Positions 53,447-62,328 are shown, counted from the first letter of the stretch. The stretch is DNA of 64,000 nucleotides from an uncultured Candidatus Actinomarinales bacterium (GCA_943840565.1 CALSUY010000001.1:521094-585093); one strand, 5' to 3'. The notes: a model not told the origin generated them from the letters alone. Made by a program: numbers and translations.

Positions 53447-54109
53447 TTATACTTTTGGTCTTTGAGAGACTCTGTATCCTAAGTAAATTAAAAACATTCC
53501 AACTAAAAGTGAAAGTGTTTTTGAAGCACTATCTCCCAAGGCAAGAAGAACTCCAGACAATGCAGGAGAAAATGCACCAACAACAATCAATACATTTGTT
53601 GTTACTAGATCTTCATTTACCCTACGAAATTTATAAATACTGTACATAGCAATTCCTACAAGTGAGATACTTCCAAGTGAATTACCTAATATTGCCCACA
53701 TCCTTGGTCCGCTTATTTCATACAGCTGACTTCCTTCAGGAATGCCGACAACACCTGAAAAATCTGGGATACCACTTGTTAAGATTGAGTAGCCAGCACC
53801 AATAACAAACAGAACATACAGACCTGAAGCTACATTCACCTTATTTTTATCAAAAATTAAATATGCACTACCTATGCCAAACGCTGGAACATTTGTTATA
53901 CCTCCAAAGAAATAAAAAATGCCAAAGTTTAAATAGTTCCACCCTGATAGAAGGCCGGAAACTAGAGCTATTGTGGCGACTGTATACATAAACACTGCAA
54001 ATGCCCAAGAAATGATGTAAGGCTTTTTCCCTTTTATTGATTTGAGAAATAATTCAATACTAAAACCAATTCCAATCACTGAAGCTAATGACCCAAGAAC
54101 AATATCCAT
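53447..54109 (-). CDS. Unknown seven-helix membrane protein
   Basis: 220 aa, about seven hydrophobic helices, short loops, ending KV after a basic turn. No known family recognised. It lacks a Lys in the last helix, so it is not a rhodopsin. A TATTAT box ends 7 bases before the ATG. Between the GltB fragment and divergent metG; no functional clue from neighbours. Confidence 0.78.
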   Translation of the reverse strand: MDIVLGSLASVIGIGFSIELFLKSIKGKKPYIISWAFAVFMYTVATIALVSGLLSGWNYLNFGIFYFFGGITNVPAFGIGSAYLIFDKNKVNVASGLYVLFVIGAGYSILTSGIPDFSGVVGIPEGSQLYEISGPRMWAILGNSLGSISLVGIAMYSIYKFRRVNEDLVTTNVLIVVGAFSPALSGVLLALGDSASKTLSLLVGMFLIYLGYRVSQRPKV

Positions 54110-54116
54110 GATTTAT

Positions 54117-54122
54117 ATAATA
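54117..54122 (-). promoter_or_regulatory. Leaderless -10 box for the seven-helix protein gene
   Basis: TATTAT on the minus strand ends 7 bases before the ATG at 54109; no ribosome site. Confidence 0.45.
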
Positions 54123-54174
54123 GGTTTAAGTTTATTACAACGAGAAACCAGAACTAGCTATTCTTATATGTAGT

Positions 54175-55791
54175 ATGTCAAAAAATATTTTAGTAGCCGT
54201 TGCGTGGCCGTATGCAAGTGGATCTAGGCACCTAGGTCACATCGGTGGTGCATATTTACCCGCTGACATATTTGCAAGATACCACAGGGTAATAGGAAAC
54301 AAAGTACTAATGGTTTCAGGTAGTGATGCTCACGGAACACCAATAACAGTTCGTGCAGATGAAGAAGGTGTAGAACCAATTGATATAGTAAATAAATATC
54401 ATAAAGAGTTCCTTGATTACTGGGAAAAACTATCTATATCCTGGGATAACTACACCACAACAATGACGGAAAACCATAAAGATGTAGTTCACAAAATTTT
54501 CTTAAAACTACTGGAAAATGGATACATTGATAAACAAAAAACCCTGCAAGCATTTGATCCTCTAGATAACAAGTTTTTACCTGATAGATATGTAGAAGGT
54601 ACGTGCCCAAAATGTGACTATACCGAGGCTCGAGGTGACCAGTGTGATAGTTGTAGTGCAACACTTGATCCAGAAGAACTTCTAAATCCTACGAGCAAAT
54701 TATCGGGTAATCCTGCAGAATTTAAAGAAACAGAACACTTCTTTCTAAAATTAAGCCTTCTTGGAGAAGACTTACAGCCTTGGCTAGACACTAAGGTCGA
54801 CTGGAGGCCGCATGTAATTAACTGGGCAAAATCATTCGTTAAAGAGGGTCTTAAAGACAGAGCCATTACTAGGGATCTCGAATGGGGAATAGATATACCT
54901 GTTGACGACCTAGGAAATGAAAAAAAGATTTATGTTTGGTTTGAAGCAGTAATAGGTTATCTTTCAGCATCAATTGAGTGGGCTAAAAATTCTGGTAATG
55001 AAGATTCCTGGAAAGATTGGTGGGAAAATAACGAAGCAGAATCTTTTTACTTTATTGGGAAAGATAATGTACCGTTCCACTCAGTAATTTGGCCAGCAAT
55101 TTTAGCTGGTTACGGAAATTTAAATATGCCAACAAATGTACCAGCTAACCAATATATTTTAATTAAGGGTGAGAAAGCTTCAGCAAGCAGAGGGGTGGGT
55201 AAAAGCTTATCTGATTACCTTTCTGAATGGCAGCCAGATGCTTTAAGATACACATTAGCCTCTGTTCTTCCAGAACAGTCAGATTCCGAACTAACGGAAG
55301 AAGAAATGATAAGAAGAAACAATGAGGAACTTGTTGCTACATGGGGCAATCTAGTACAAAGAGTATTTACTCAAATAAAAAATAATAGAGATGATATTAA
55401 AAACCTATCGTCAATTGAGTCAGTAGACAAAAAATTGATTGATGAAGCTAAATTGGCATTTGAAAACATTGGAAATAACATTGAATCAGTCGAATTGAAA
55501 ACAGCTCTGCAAGAATCAATGAGATATGTTTCAAAAGTTAATGTTTATCTTAATGAAACTGAACCTTGGAAAGTAATTAAAGAAGATAAAGACCGTGCAT
55601 CACGAATTCTATACACGTCTCTTCAAGCTATTGACGCTTGTGCAAGTTTGTTATACCCATTTATGCCAACTACAAGTAAAAAAGTATCTGAAGCAATACC
55701 TAAAGAAACTTCAAATAGCTGGGATGTAAATGAAATAAAAATAGGTGCCGAATTAACTGAAATTGGGCACCTATTTAAAAAGTTTGACTAA
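54175..55791 (+). CDS. metG: Methionyl-tRNA synthetase
   Basis: Class I synthetase, 538 aa. HIGH region: VAWPYASGSRHLGHIGGAYL. A zinc knuckle is formed by CPKCDY and CDSC. The KMSKS position reads KASASRG (residues 334-338), lacking the second Lys of the standard motif; actinobacterial enzymes often have KFSSSRG here. No C-terminal dimerisation domain. TATTCT lies 10 bases ahead of the ATG. Overlaps the sodN stop by 4 bases. Confidence 0.96.
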   Translation: MSKNILVAVAWPYASGSRHLGHIGGAYLPADIFARYHRVIGNKVLMVSGSDAHGTPITVRADEEGVEPIDIVNKYHKEFLDYWEKLSISWDNYTTTMTENHKDVVHKIFLKLLENGYIDKQKTLQAFDPLDNKFLPDRYVEGTCPKCDYTEARGDQCDSCSATLDPEELLNPTSKLSGNPAEFKETEHFFLKLSLLGEDLQPWLDTKVDWRPHVINWAKSFVKEGLKDRAITRDLEWGIDIPVDDLGNEKKIYVWFEAVIGYLSASIEWAKNSGNEDSWKDWWENNEAESFYFIGKDNVPFHSVIWPAILAGYGNLNMPTNVPANQYILIKGEKASASRGVGKSLSDYLSEWQPDALRYTLASVLPEQSDSELTEEEMIRRNNEELVATWGNLVQRVFTQIKNNRDDIKNLSSIESVDKKLIDEAKLAFENIGNNIESVELKTALQESMRYVSKVNVYLNETEPWKVIKEDKDRASRILYTSLQAIDACASLLYPFMPTTSKKVSEAIPKETSNSWDVNEIKIGAELTEIGHLFKKFD

Positions 55792-56174
55792 GCCTTAGAT
55801 GCTTTAAAAACAGTATCTATCTCGTCAATCAAAGCTATTAATTCTTCTCCAACTTTTGGATCTTCAGTTTTTTTAGCTTCACCTGCTTTTTTGGTTGCCT
55901 TCCAGAATAAGTCATGCAGATTGGGATATTTCTCCAAATGTTCTGGTTTAAAATAGTCAGTCCAAAGCACCCATAGGTGATGCTTTACTTCTTCTGCTCT
56001 TTCTTCTTTAATCGTTACACATCTTTGCTTAAAACTAGCATCATCAGATTCTTGATATTTTTTTGATGCGTTCAAAACAGATTCAGCTTCAATACGAGCT
56101 TGTGCTGGATCATAAACACCACATGGCAAGTCACAATGTGCAAATGCAACTCTTGATGGTTTAAATAACTTCAT
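55788..56174 (-). CDS. sodN: Nickel superoxide dismutase
   Basis: Dismutes superoxide with a Ni centre, 128 aa. The start is the ATG at 56174 (MKLFKPSRVAFA), with AAGGAG 4 bases ahead; a longer frame from 56453 would run through sodX and is false. The Ni hook HCDLPCGVYDP starts at His13: the 12-residue leader must be cut so that His becomes the N-terminus, with Cys2, Cys6 and Tyr9 of the mature chain as known ligand/active residues. Mature length 116 matches Streptomyces SodN. sodX lies divergently. Confidence 0.96.
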   Translation of the reverse strand: MKLFKPSRVAFAHCDLPCGVYDPAQARIEAESVLNASKKYQESDDASFKQRCVTIKEERAEEVKHHLWVLWTDYFKPEHLEKYPNLHDLFWKATKKAGEAKKTEDPKVGEELIALIDEIDTVFKASKA

Positions 56175-56220
56175 AAATCTCCTTAATTTACTAATATTAA
56201 TTTTAGTAAGATAAAAATTT
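56175..56220. promoter_or_regulatory. 46-base divergent sodN/sodX control region
   Basis: The only spacer between the two genes. It holds the sodN ribosome site AAGGAG (56179-56184, minus strand) and AT-rich sequence with TAATAT-like elements. Both promoters must overlap here or inside the genes. No nickel-regulator (Nur) box can be recognised with confidence. Confidence 0.45.
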
Positions 56221-56721
56221 ATGATTAAAAACATATTGAAGTTAGTTAATTTAAAAACCTTTTTTGCATTCATCCTGTATATGTTTTTTCGAAATGAAAA
56301 TAAAGCATTTAGAACATACGAGATAAAAGAAGAAAGTATGAAGCCTTCCTTACTTCCTAACGAATATGTTCTTGCAACAAAATTAAACGAAATTCCAAAA
56401 AGAGGAGATATCGTTATCTTTACAAATACTGAGAAAAATATTGACGTTGTCAAAAGAGTTATTGGGCTACCTGGTGAAGAAGTTGAATCTCAAGAAGGAT
56501 CAATTCTAATTAACTCAAATAAACTTAATGATTCTTGGGCTAAGAGTTTCGTGGATGATTTTGTAACAACTAAGTTGGCTGAAGACGAAATATTTGTACT
56601 AGGAGACCAAAGGACTTTATCATCAAGTGATTCCAGAACAATTGGTCCCATTAAATTCTTAGACTGTTGGAAACTAAAATTAAGGTACTGGCCTTATTAC
56701 AGGTTTAAAACATTTGAGTAA
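56221..56721 (+). CDS. sodX: SodX-type S26 signal peptidase for Ni-SOD maturation
   Basis: 166-aa serine peptidase of family S26. One N-terminal membrane helix (about 10-23), catalytic Ser39 in KEESMKPSL, catalytic Lys78 in VVKRVIGLPGE, and the GDQRTLSSSDSRTIGPI block. It is smaller than LepB and lies beside sodN, the known place of SodX, which removes the SodN leader. AAGATAAAAATTT ahead of the ATG is a poor ribosome site. The next small gene overlaps it by 8 bases. Confidence 0.88.
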   Translation: MIKNILKLVNLKTFFAFILYMFFRNENKAFRTYEIKEESMKPSLLPNEYVLATKLNEIPKRGDIVIFTNTEKNIDVVKRVIGLPGEEVESQEGSILINSNKLNDSWAKSFVDDFVTTKLAEDEIFVLGDQRTLSSSDSRTIGPIKFLDCWKLKLRYWPYYRFKTFE

Positions 56722-56902
56722 TTTATTCTGTAGCTGGTGTAAAAGTTCGATGGCCTATCTACATGGTCATGCGGCATGCATTAATAATACATGTGCAATG
56801 TTTGGTCTCAATCAAGCAGAATGTTGTTCTGGTGAAAACACAGGAAATTGTGAAGGAACTCAGCAAAATGAAATCGCATTATCTCCGGAAAGATTAAACT
56901 AA
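56714..56902 (+). CDS. Cys-rich miniprotein (zinc-ribbon-like)
   Basis: 62 aa with eight Cys: CSWC, then ACINNTCAMF, then ECCSG and NCEG. Pattern CxxC...CxxxxC is that of a zinc ribbon; a further CC..C may bind a second metal. No family recognised. The start is TTG (56714), inside the end of sodX, so translation is coupled. It lies 4 bases before korA. It might handle metal for SodN or act in Fe-S assembly of KorAB; both are guesses. Confidence 0.72.
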   Translation: MSNLFCSWCKSSMAYLHGHAACINNTCAMFGLNQAECCSGENTGNCEGTQQNEIALSPERLN

Positions 56903-56906
56903 GACA

Positions 56907-58772
56907 ATGGAAGAACCTACCTTAGCTACAGATAAAAAAACTGTTGAGTCTATTCCTGCTATTACAATCAGATTTGCTGGAGACTCTGGAGATGGTATGC
57001 AGCTTGTAGGAACAAGATTTACCGACACTTCTGCTTTGTTTGGAAATGACCTCGCAACACTTCCCTCTTTTCCAGCAGAAATAAGAGCACCTCAGGGAAC
57101 AATTGCTGGGGTATCCTCATTCCAAGTTCAAATTGCTGACTTTGATATCTTAACCCCTGGTGACAATCCTGAAGTACTTGTAGCAATGAATCCAGCGGCA
57201 TTGAAAGCACACCTTCATGATTTAGCACCTAATGGGATGCTTATTTTAAATGAAGATGCTTTCGAAGAAAAAAATATAACTAAAGCTGGATATAAACTTG
57301 ATCCTCGTGAGTCAGGAGAATTAGATGGCTACAGAGTTTTTGAAGTCCCAATGGAAAAATTAACAAAAGAAGCATTAAAAGATTCTGAAATAAAAGGTCG
57401 TGCAGTCCTCAGGTCAAAGAATATGATTGCATTGGGTTTAATTTCATGGGTTTTCAACAGACCTTTAGAAGACACTGTAAATTGGATTAATAAAAAATTT
57501 GAGAAACTACCTGAAGTAGCAGATGCTAATATAAAAACTTTGAAAACTGGTTATAACTTTGGAATAACTGTTGAGGCTTTTCACCATACTTATGTTGTAG
57601 ATAAAGCAAAACTTCCAGCTGGGGAATACACGAATATAAATGGAAATATCGGTTTAAGTTGGGGACTAGTTGCAGCTGCTAAGCTTTCTGAATTAGAACT
57701 TTTTTATGGAAGTTATCCCATAACTCCAGCGTCTGACATTCTGCATGAACTTTCTAAACATAAAAATTTTGATGTTATCACCTTTCAAGCTGAAGATGAG
57801 ATTGCTGCAGCTGCGGCAACAGTGGGAGCATCGTTTACTGGAAAGCTCGCAGTTACAGGCACTAGTGGTCCTGGTTTAGCTCTAAAAAGTGAGACTATTT
57901 CTTTAGCCTTATCAGCAGAACTTCCTATGGTAATTGTGAATGTACAACGTGGAGGACCTTCAACAGGCCTACCGACAAAACCAGAACAATCAGATTTACT
58001 ATTTGCACTATACGGCAGACATGGAGAATCACCTTTACCTGTGCTTGCATCAAGGTCACCATCTCATGCTTTTTACACAGCTATAGAAGCTTCAAGAATA
58101 GCTCTCAAATACATGACTCCTGTAATACTGCTTTCAGATAACTATGTTGCAACTGGGTCTGAACCGTGGTTGCTTCCCGACTACAAGGATTTACCATCCT
58201 TAAGTAACAACTTAACAACTAAGTTAAACTCCAAAGATGGTTTTCTACCTTTTCATAGGGATATGACAACTTTTGCTCGACCTTGGGCAACACCAGGTAC
58301 TCCCGGACTTGAGCATCGTATAGGTGGACTCGAGAAAGAAGAAGGTACTGGTAATGTCTCATACGACAGTGACAATCACCAATATATGACGGATATGAGA
58401 GCTTGGAAGATTGCAAATATAGCAAATGATATTGAGCCACTTGAACTAAATGGTGACGAAAAGGCTGATACATTAGTTTTAGGCTGGGGGTCAACGTATG
58501 GAGGAATAACTCAAGCTGTTAACAGACTTAATGAAAAGGGAGTAAAGGTAGCTAGTGCACATCTCACCTTCATCAATCCGTTCCCAGATAACTTAGGAGA
58601 GATTCTTTCAAGTTTTAAAACAGTAATAATTCCAGAATTAAACACTGGTCAATTAATCAAACTGATAAGAGAGAGATTTTTAATTGATGCAAAGGGTATT
58701 AATAAAGTTGCTGGAGTTCCATTTACAGCACAAGAGTTAGCAGATAAAATAGAGGAAAAAATTAATGAGTAA
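56907..58772 (+). CDS. korA: 2-oxoacid:ferredoxin oxidoreductase, fused gamma-alpha subunit
   Basis: 621 aa. Residues about 20-215 are the gamma (POR catalytic) domain, TIRFAGDSGDGMQLVGTRF; the alpha part follows with YGSYPITPASDILHELSK and SGPGLALKSETISLAL. With KorB it decarboxylates 2-oxoglutarate (or another 2-oxoacid) to acyl-CoA, reducing ferredoxin. The fused gamma-alpha form is the type that tolerates oxygen in actinobacteria. Overlaps korB by 8 bases. Confidence 0.94.
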   Translation: MEEPTLATDKKTVESIPAITIRFAGDSGDGMQLVGTRFTDTSALFGNDLATLPSFPAEIRAPQGTIAGVSSFQVQIADFDILTPGDNPEVLVAMNPAALKAHLHDLAPNGMLILNEDAFEEKNITKAGYKLDPRESGELDGYRVFEVPMEKLTKEALKDSEIKGRAVLRSKNMIALGLISWVFNRPLEDTVNWINKKFEKLPEVADANIKTLKTGYNFGITVEAFHHTYVVDKAKLPAGEYTNINGNIGLSWGLVAAAKLSELELFYGSYPITPASDILHELSKHKNFDVITFQAEDEIAAAAATVGASFTGKLAVTGTSGPGLALKSETISLALSAELPMVIVNVQRGGPSTGLPTKPEQSDLLFALYGRHGESPLPVLASRSPSHAFYTAIEASRIALKYMTPVILLSDNYVATGSEPWLLPDYKDLPSLSNNLTTKLNSKDGFLPFHRDMTTFARPWATPGTPGLEHRIGGLEKEEGTGNVSYDSDNHQYMTDMRAWKIANIANDIEPLELNGDEKADTLVLGWGSTYGGITQAVNRLNEKGVKVASAHLTFINPFPDNLGEILSSFKTVIIPELNTGQLIKLIRERFLIDAKGINKVAGVPFTAQELADKIEEKINE

Positions 58773-59781
58773 AGTGCCTGTAAGTTACAAGAGAACAGAT
58801 CTTCAAAGCGATCAAGAAGTCAAGTGGTGTCCTGGTTGTGGTGATTATACTATTTTAGCTTCAGTGCAAAGCTTTATGGCTGATATGGGAATCAGTAAAG
58901 AAAAAATTGTTTTTGTTTCTGGTATTGGCTGTGCGGCGAGATTTCCTTATTACATGAATACTTATGGGCTTCATACAATTCATGGTAGAGCGCCAGCTGT
59001 AGCAACAGGTGTCACTGTGTCAAACCCTGATCTATCAGTATGGGTGGTCTCTGGTGATGGTGATGCTCTGTCAATAGGTGGAAACCACCTCATTCATGCT
59101 CTACGAAAAAATGTAAACATTAAGATTTTGATGTTTAATAATCAAATTTATGGACTAACAAAGGGTCAGTACTCCCCTACAAGTGAAGAGGGTAAAAAGA
59201 CTAAATCTTCGCCATTCGGCTCTGTTGAGCTTCCATTCAACCCTATGAGCATAGCTCTTGGAGCTGAAGCATCTTTTGTTGCTAGGTCAGTTGATATGGA
59301 TAGGGAATTAACAGCTCAAGTGCTGCAAGAAGCATCAACACATAATGGTTCTGCTTTTGTAGAAATATATCAAAATTGTAATGTTTTCAACGATAAAGCT
59401 TTTGAACAATTAACCTCCAAAGAAGGTAGGGTTGCAAATCGAATTAACCTAGTTCATGGAGAAAAAGTAATTTTTGGAGCAGAAGATGAGTTTGCAGTAA
59501 CTATTGAAAATGGAGAAGCCAAAGTTGTAAAAAGAACAGACATCGATGACTCAAAAATATATGTTCACGATATCACAAGAGAAAATCCATCTGTAGCTTT
59601 TTCTCTATCTAGATTGTCACATGGTCCATATGGACCTACTCCAATGGGAGTTTTCAGGAAAGTTCAACGTGAAACTTACAATGATGATGTAATTAACCAA
59701 ATAAATTTTGCTAAAGACTCTAAAGGTGCCGGAGATGTTGATAAACTTATTAGGTCTTTGGGCACTTGGAACGTAGATTAG
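58765..59781 (+). CDS. korB: 2-oxoacid:ferredoxin oxidoreductase, beta subunit
   Basis: 338-aa ThDP- and Fe-S-binding subunit. Four cluster Cys are visible: WCPGCGDY (two), GIGCAAR, and NCNVF. The ThDP motif is GDGDALSIGGNH, with GLTKGQYSPTS downstream. ThDP is supplied by ThiN at 5213; Fe-S clusters by the Nfu/IscS proteins. Substrate 2-oxoglutarate is more likely than pyruvate for this branch but not certain. Confidence 0.94.
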   Translation: MSKVPVSYKRTDLQSDQEVKWCPGCGDYTILASVQSFMADMGISKEKIVFVSGIGCAARFPYYMNTYGLHTIHGRAPAVATGVTVSNPDLSVWVVSGDGDALSIGGNHLIHALRKNVNIKILMFNNQIYGLTKGQYSPTSEEGKKTKSSPFGSVELPFNPMSIALGAEASFVARSVDMDRELTAQVLQEASTHNGSAFVEIYQNCNVFNDKAFEQLTSKEGRVANRINLVHGEKVIFGAEDEFAVTIENGEAKVVKRTDIDDSKIYVHDITRENPSVAFSLSRLSHGPYGPTPMGVFRKVQRETYNDDVINQINFAKDSKGAGDVDKLIRSLGTWNVD

Positions 59782-59785
59782 TCTT

Positions 59786-60418
59786 TTATTCGTCTAAATA
59801 ATCAATCTGATCTGTAGGCATAATTAATGCTGTGCTGGCATTAATTATATGAGATACGATTCTCTTTAAATATCTAAAAAATAATGTAGAGGCAACTGGA
59901 AATTGTATTTCATCTTTATTTTCTAAAAGATTAGTAATTCTATTGTCTAAATCAGATGATATAGATGATCCTAGAGTAATTAAATCCTGAACTTTTGATT
60001 CATCATCCAGGGCCAAGCAGGACTGAAGATACACAATTAATTTTCCAATATCATTTCTTAGCTCAATATAGGAGTCCAGATCATCACCTTTTACAAAAGT
60101 ATTTCCTGTTTCAGCAATTTCAAAAAGGTTCTTGCAGTAATCCCCGATTCTCTCTATATCTTTTGACATAGTCATATAAGAAAGAAGAAGAGGTATATCA
60201 AGATTTCTTGAATTTACAGCAGAATGAACAATCATCTCTCTTCTTACTTCGCGGTGTAACTCATTAATAGCTTTATCGGTACTGTATAAATCATCTCTCA
60301 CTGAATCTAGGTTGGTATCACCAAGTAGGCAGTTCATAGCTGTGTCAAAAATGTGCATGCTATTAGTGAGCATTTCACTTAGTTTTGCATCTATATTGTC
60401 TAATGATTCTTTACTCAT
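59786..60418 (-). CDS. PhoU-like regulator paired with the Na/Pi transporter
   Basis: 210-aa helical PhoU-type protein, two three-helix bundles, with metal-site-like E.ER.GDYC (IERIGDYCKNLFEIAE). In many bacteria a PhoU domain is fused to the C-terminus of the Na/Pi cotransporter; here it is a separate gene 8 bases behind it. AAGGAGAAAA precedes the ATG. Likely adjusts transporter activity. Confidence 0.87.
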   Translation of the reverse strand: MSKESLDNIDAKLSEMLTNSMHIFDTAMNCLLGDTNLDSVRDDLYSTDKAINELHREVRREMIVHSAVNSRNLDIPLLLSYMTMSKDIERIGDYCKNLFEIAETGNTFVKGDDLDSYIELRNDIGKLIVYLQSCLALDDESKVQDLITLGSSISSDLDNRITNLLENKDEIQFPVASTLFFRYLKRIVSHIINASTALIMPTDQIDYLDE

Positions 60419-60426
60419 TTTTCTCC

Positions 60427-61563
60427 TTAATTAAATATTACTACGCCCAGTAGTGGAAGTAATAAAAATGTAACCAATACATAAAGTATTGCAATATACC
60501 TTCTTTTAGCAGTTATAACACTGAGTCTTTTTGCCAAATTAACTGGAAAATTCCTTACGGCTTTTACTGGATAAACAATAATGACACCAATTAAGTTAAA
60601 AAATACATGATGGAGTGCAATAGTTAATCCTGCTGGATCGTCAACAGCAAAGCTAGCTAAAACAGCTGTAATTGTTGTGCCAATATTTGCACCAAGGGTT
60701 ATTGGAAAAGCATTTTCAATAGATAGGATTCCTGAACCAACAATTGGCACAAGGATTGATGTGGTGATACTTGAGCTTTGTACTGAGAAGGTAATTAAGA
60801 TTCCAATTAATATTGCAAAAAGTCCCCCACCCCTTGCAAGAGCTTTGTCTAATCCAAATTCAATTTGATTGAGCATGAGAGATTTCATATTAGATACAAC
60901 ATTTCTTAGGCTCAAGAAAATAAATGCTATTGCAATAATAATTAAAAGAACTGCATAGACCCTATAAGAGTTTTCACTTAGATTGCCTATAAATGGGATA
61001 GAAGATAATCCGTCTAATAGATTATTTGAACCCCACTTAATTCCTGCCTTAATTGGACTATTTGGTTTAGTTGCTGTAAAACCTGTGGCGATAATAAAAT
61101 CTGTTCCATTTTCAGCCATCTTTGTTATAAACCCTGTATATAAATCAAGGGGGAAAAGTATTATTACCACTAATAAATTAAAAAAGTCATGCATCGTTGA
61201 GGCTGCAAATGCTCTTTTAAATTCCTGTTCTCTTCTTACGTGACCAAAAGAGACTAAGGTATTAGTTACAGTTGTTCCAATATTTGCTCCCATAACCATC
61301 GGTATTGCATATTCCAAGCTGAGGACTCCACTTCCAACTAAACCAACAATTGTTGCAGTAGTAACGGAGGAAGATTGCACTAAAACTGTACATAAAATTC
61401 CAACCAGTAAACCAGCAAAAGGATTCGATACTGACTCAAAAAGTGCATCTGTGTATTCTGCACCTAAAGTTTTGATTCCTTTTTCAAGAAGTTTGATTGA
61501 TACAAGGAAGAAGTAGAGGAAAAATATTGCAAAGCTTAAATTTTTAAAAGATTTTAAATTCAT
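60427..61563 (-). CDS. Na+/phosphate cotransporter
   Basis: 378 aa, PF02690 type, two inverted halves each with the signature QSSS: VQSSSVTTATIVGLVGSGVL and VQSSSITTSILVPIVGSGIL. Takes up phosphate (or exports it) with Na+, matching a marine life. The C-terminal PhoU domain of NptA-type proteins is missing and encoded next door. It lies behind the histidine kinase, so it may be in the Pho regulon. Confidence 0.92.
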   Translation of the reverse strand: MNLKSFKNLSFAIFFLYFFLVSIKLLEKGIKTLGAEYTDALFESVSNPFAGLLVGILCTVLVQSSSVTTATIVGLVGSGVLSLEYAIPMVMGANIGTTVTNTLVSFGHVRREQEFKRAFAASTMHDFFNLLVVIILFPLDLYTGFITKMAENGTDFIIATGFTATKPNSPIKAGIKWGSNNLLDGLSSIPFIGNLSENSYRVYAVLLIIIAIAFIFLSLRNVVSNMKSLMLNQIEFGLDKALARGGGLFAILIGILITFSVQSSSITTSILVPIVGSGILSIENAFPITLGANIGTTITAVLASFAVDDPAGLTIALHHVFFNLIGVIIVYPVKAVRNFPVNLAKRLSVITAKRRYIAILYVLVTFLLLPLLGVVIFN

Positions 61564-61620
61564 ATTCCGTACAAATTATATATGAGTTTAAATTAAATTA
61601 AATTTAGATTTACTACTAGT

Positions 61621-62328
61621 TTACTTAACGTTTACTTTTGAAAATATTATTGAAAATGTTGAACCAAAACTAAGTTTGCTTTCTATTTCAATTCTTGCAT
61701 TATTTCTATCAATAGCATGCTTGACAATTGCTAAACCTAACCCTGTCCCCCCTAGTTTTCGAGACCTGCCTTTATCTACTCTATAAAATCTTTCAAATAT
61801 CTTTTCTTGATCTGCTTTAGATATTCCAGATCCATAATCTTGAAAGGAGCAAATTATCTCAGAAGTACTTTCCTCTGTTTTAATAAATATATTTTCTTCA
61901 GGGGGTGAATATTTAAGAGCATTTTTGATTAAATTTTTAACAGCAATGGAGATATCATCATAATTTGCAAAAATCTCAGCTTTAGTTTTTTTATATCCCA
62001 CTCTCTTCTTATTTTGTTTCGAAAGATATGAAATCTCATTTGAAATCACGTCATGTAAATCTATTACTTCCATGTCAATATCTGAAGTTTCCATTAAAGA
62101 AAGGTCTAGCAAATCAGAAATCAATTCGTTCATGCGATCTGAATCCCTAAGAATTTGCTCTAAAAATGATTTTGCCATTCCATCATTTAGTTTTAAAGAC
62201 CTTAGTGCGGATTCAGCAGCTAGTCTCACAGAAGCTACAGGAGTTTTTAATTCATGAGAAGCATTTGCTATAAACTCTTCTTTAATCCTTGTAATCTCTA
62301 AGAACTCTTCTGTATTATCATTCATCAA
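61621..62328 (-). CDS. PhoR-like histidine kinase without a membrane sensor
   Basis: 235 aa: HisKA with phosphoacceptor His25 (ASHELKTP), N-box NLIKNALKYSPP, DYGSGIS, FERFYR and GGTGLGLAI. It has no membrane helix, PAS or HAMP part; the H-box is 24 residues from the start. It overlaps phoB by 11 bases, so it should phosphorylate PhoB. Signal may come via PhoU and PstB. TMs could have been lost by truncation of a longer phoR; nothing of them is seen in the overlap. Confidence 0.9.
   Translation of the reverse strand: MMNDNTEEFLEITRIKEEFIANASHELKTPVASVRLAAESALRSLKLNDGMAKSFLEQILRDSDRMNELISDLLDLSLMETSDIDMEVIDLHDVISNEISYLSKQNKKRVGYKKTKAEIFANYDDISIAVKNLIKNALKYSPPEENIFIKTEESTSEIICSFQDYGSGISKADQEKIFERFYRVDKGRSRKLGGTGLGLAIVKHAIDRNNARIEIESKLSFGSTFSIIFSKVNVK

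Noticed and set aside
53447..54109. Seven-helix protein as a proteorhodopsin
   Set aside because: No retinal-binding Lys in the last helix and no DxxxxxD/T-type proton motif in helix C.
56175..56453. N-terminal extension of the SodN frame to 221 aa
   Set aside because: It is antisense to sodX; the ATG at 56174 has AAGGAG and gives the exact 12-residue leader before HCDLPCG.
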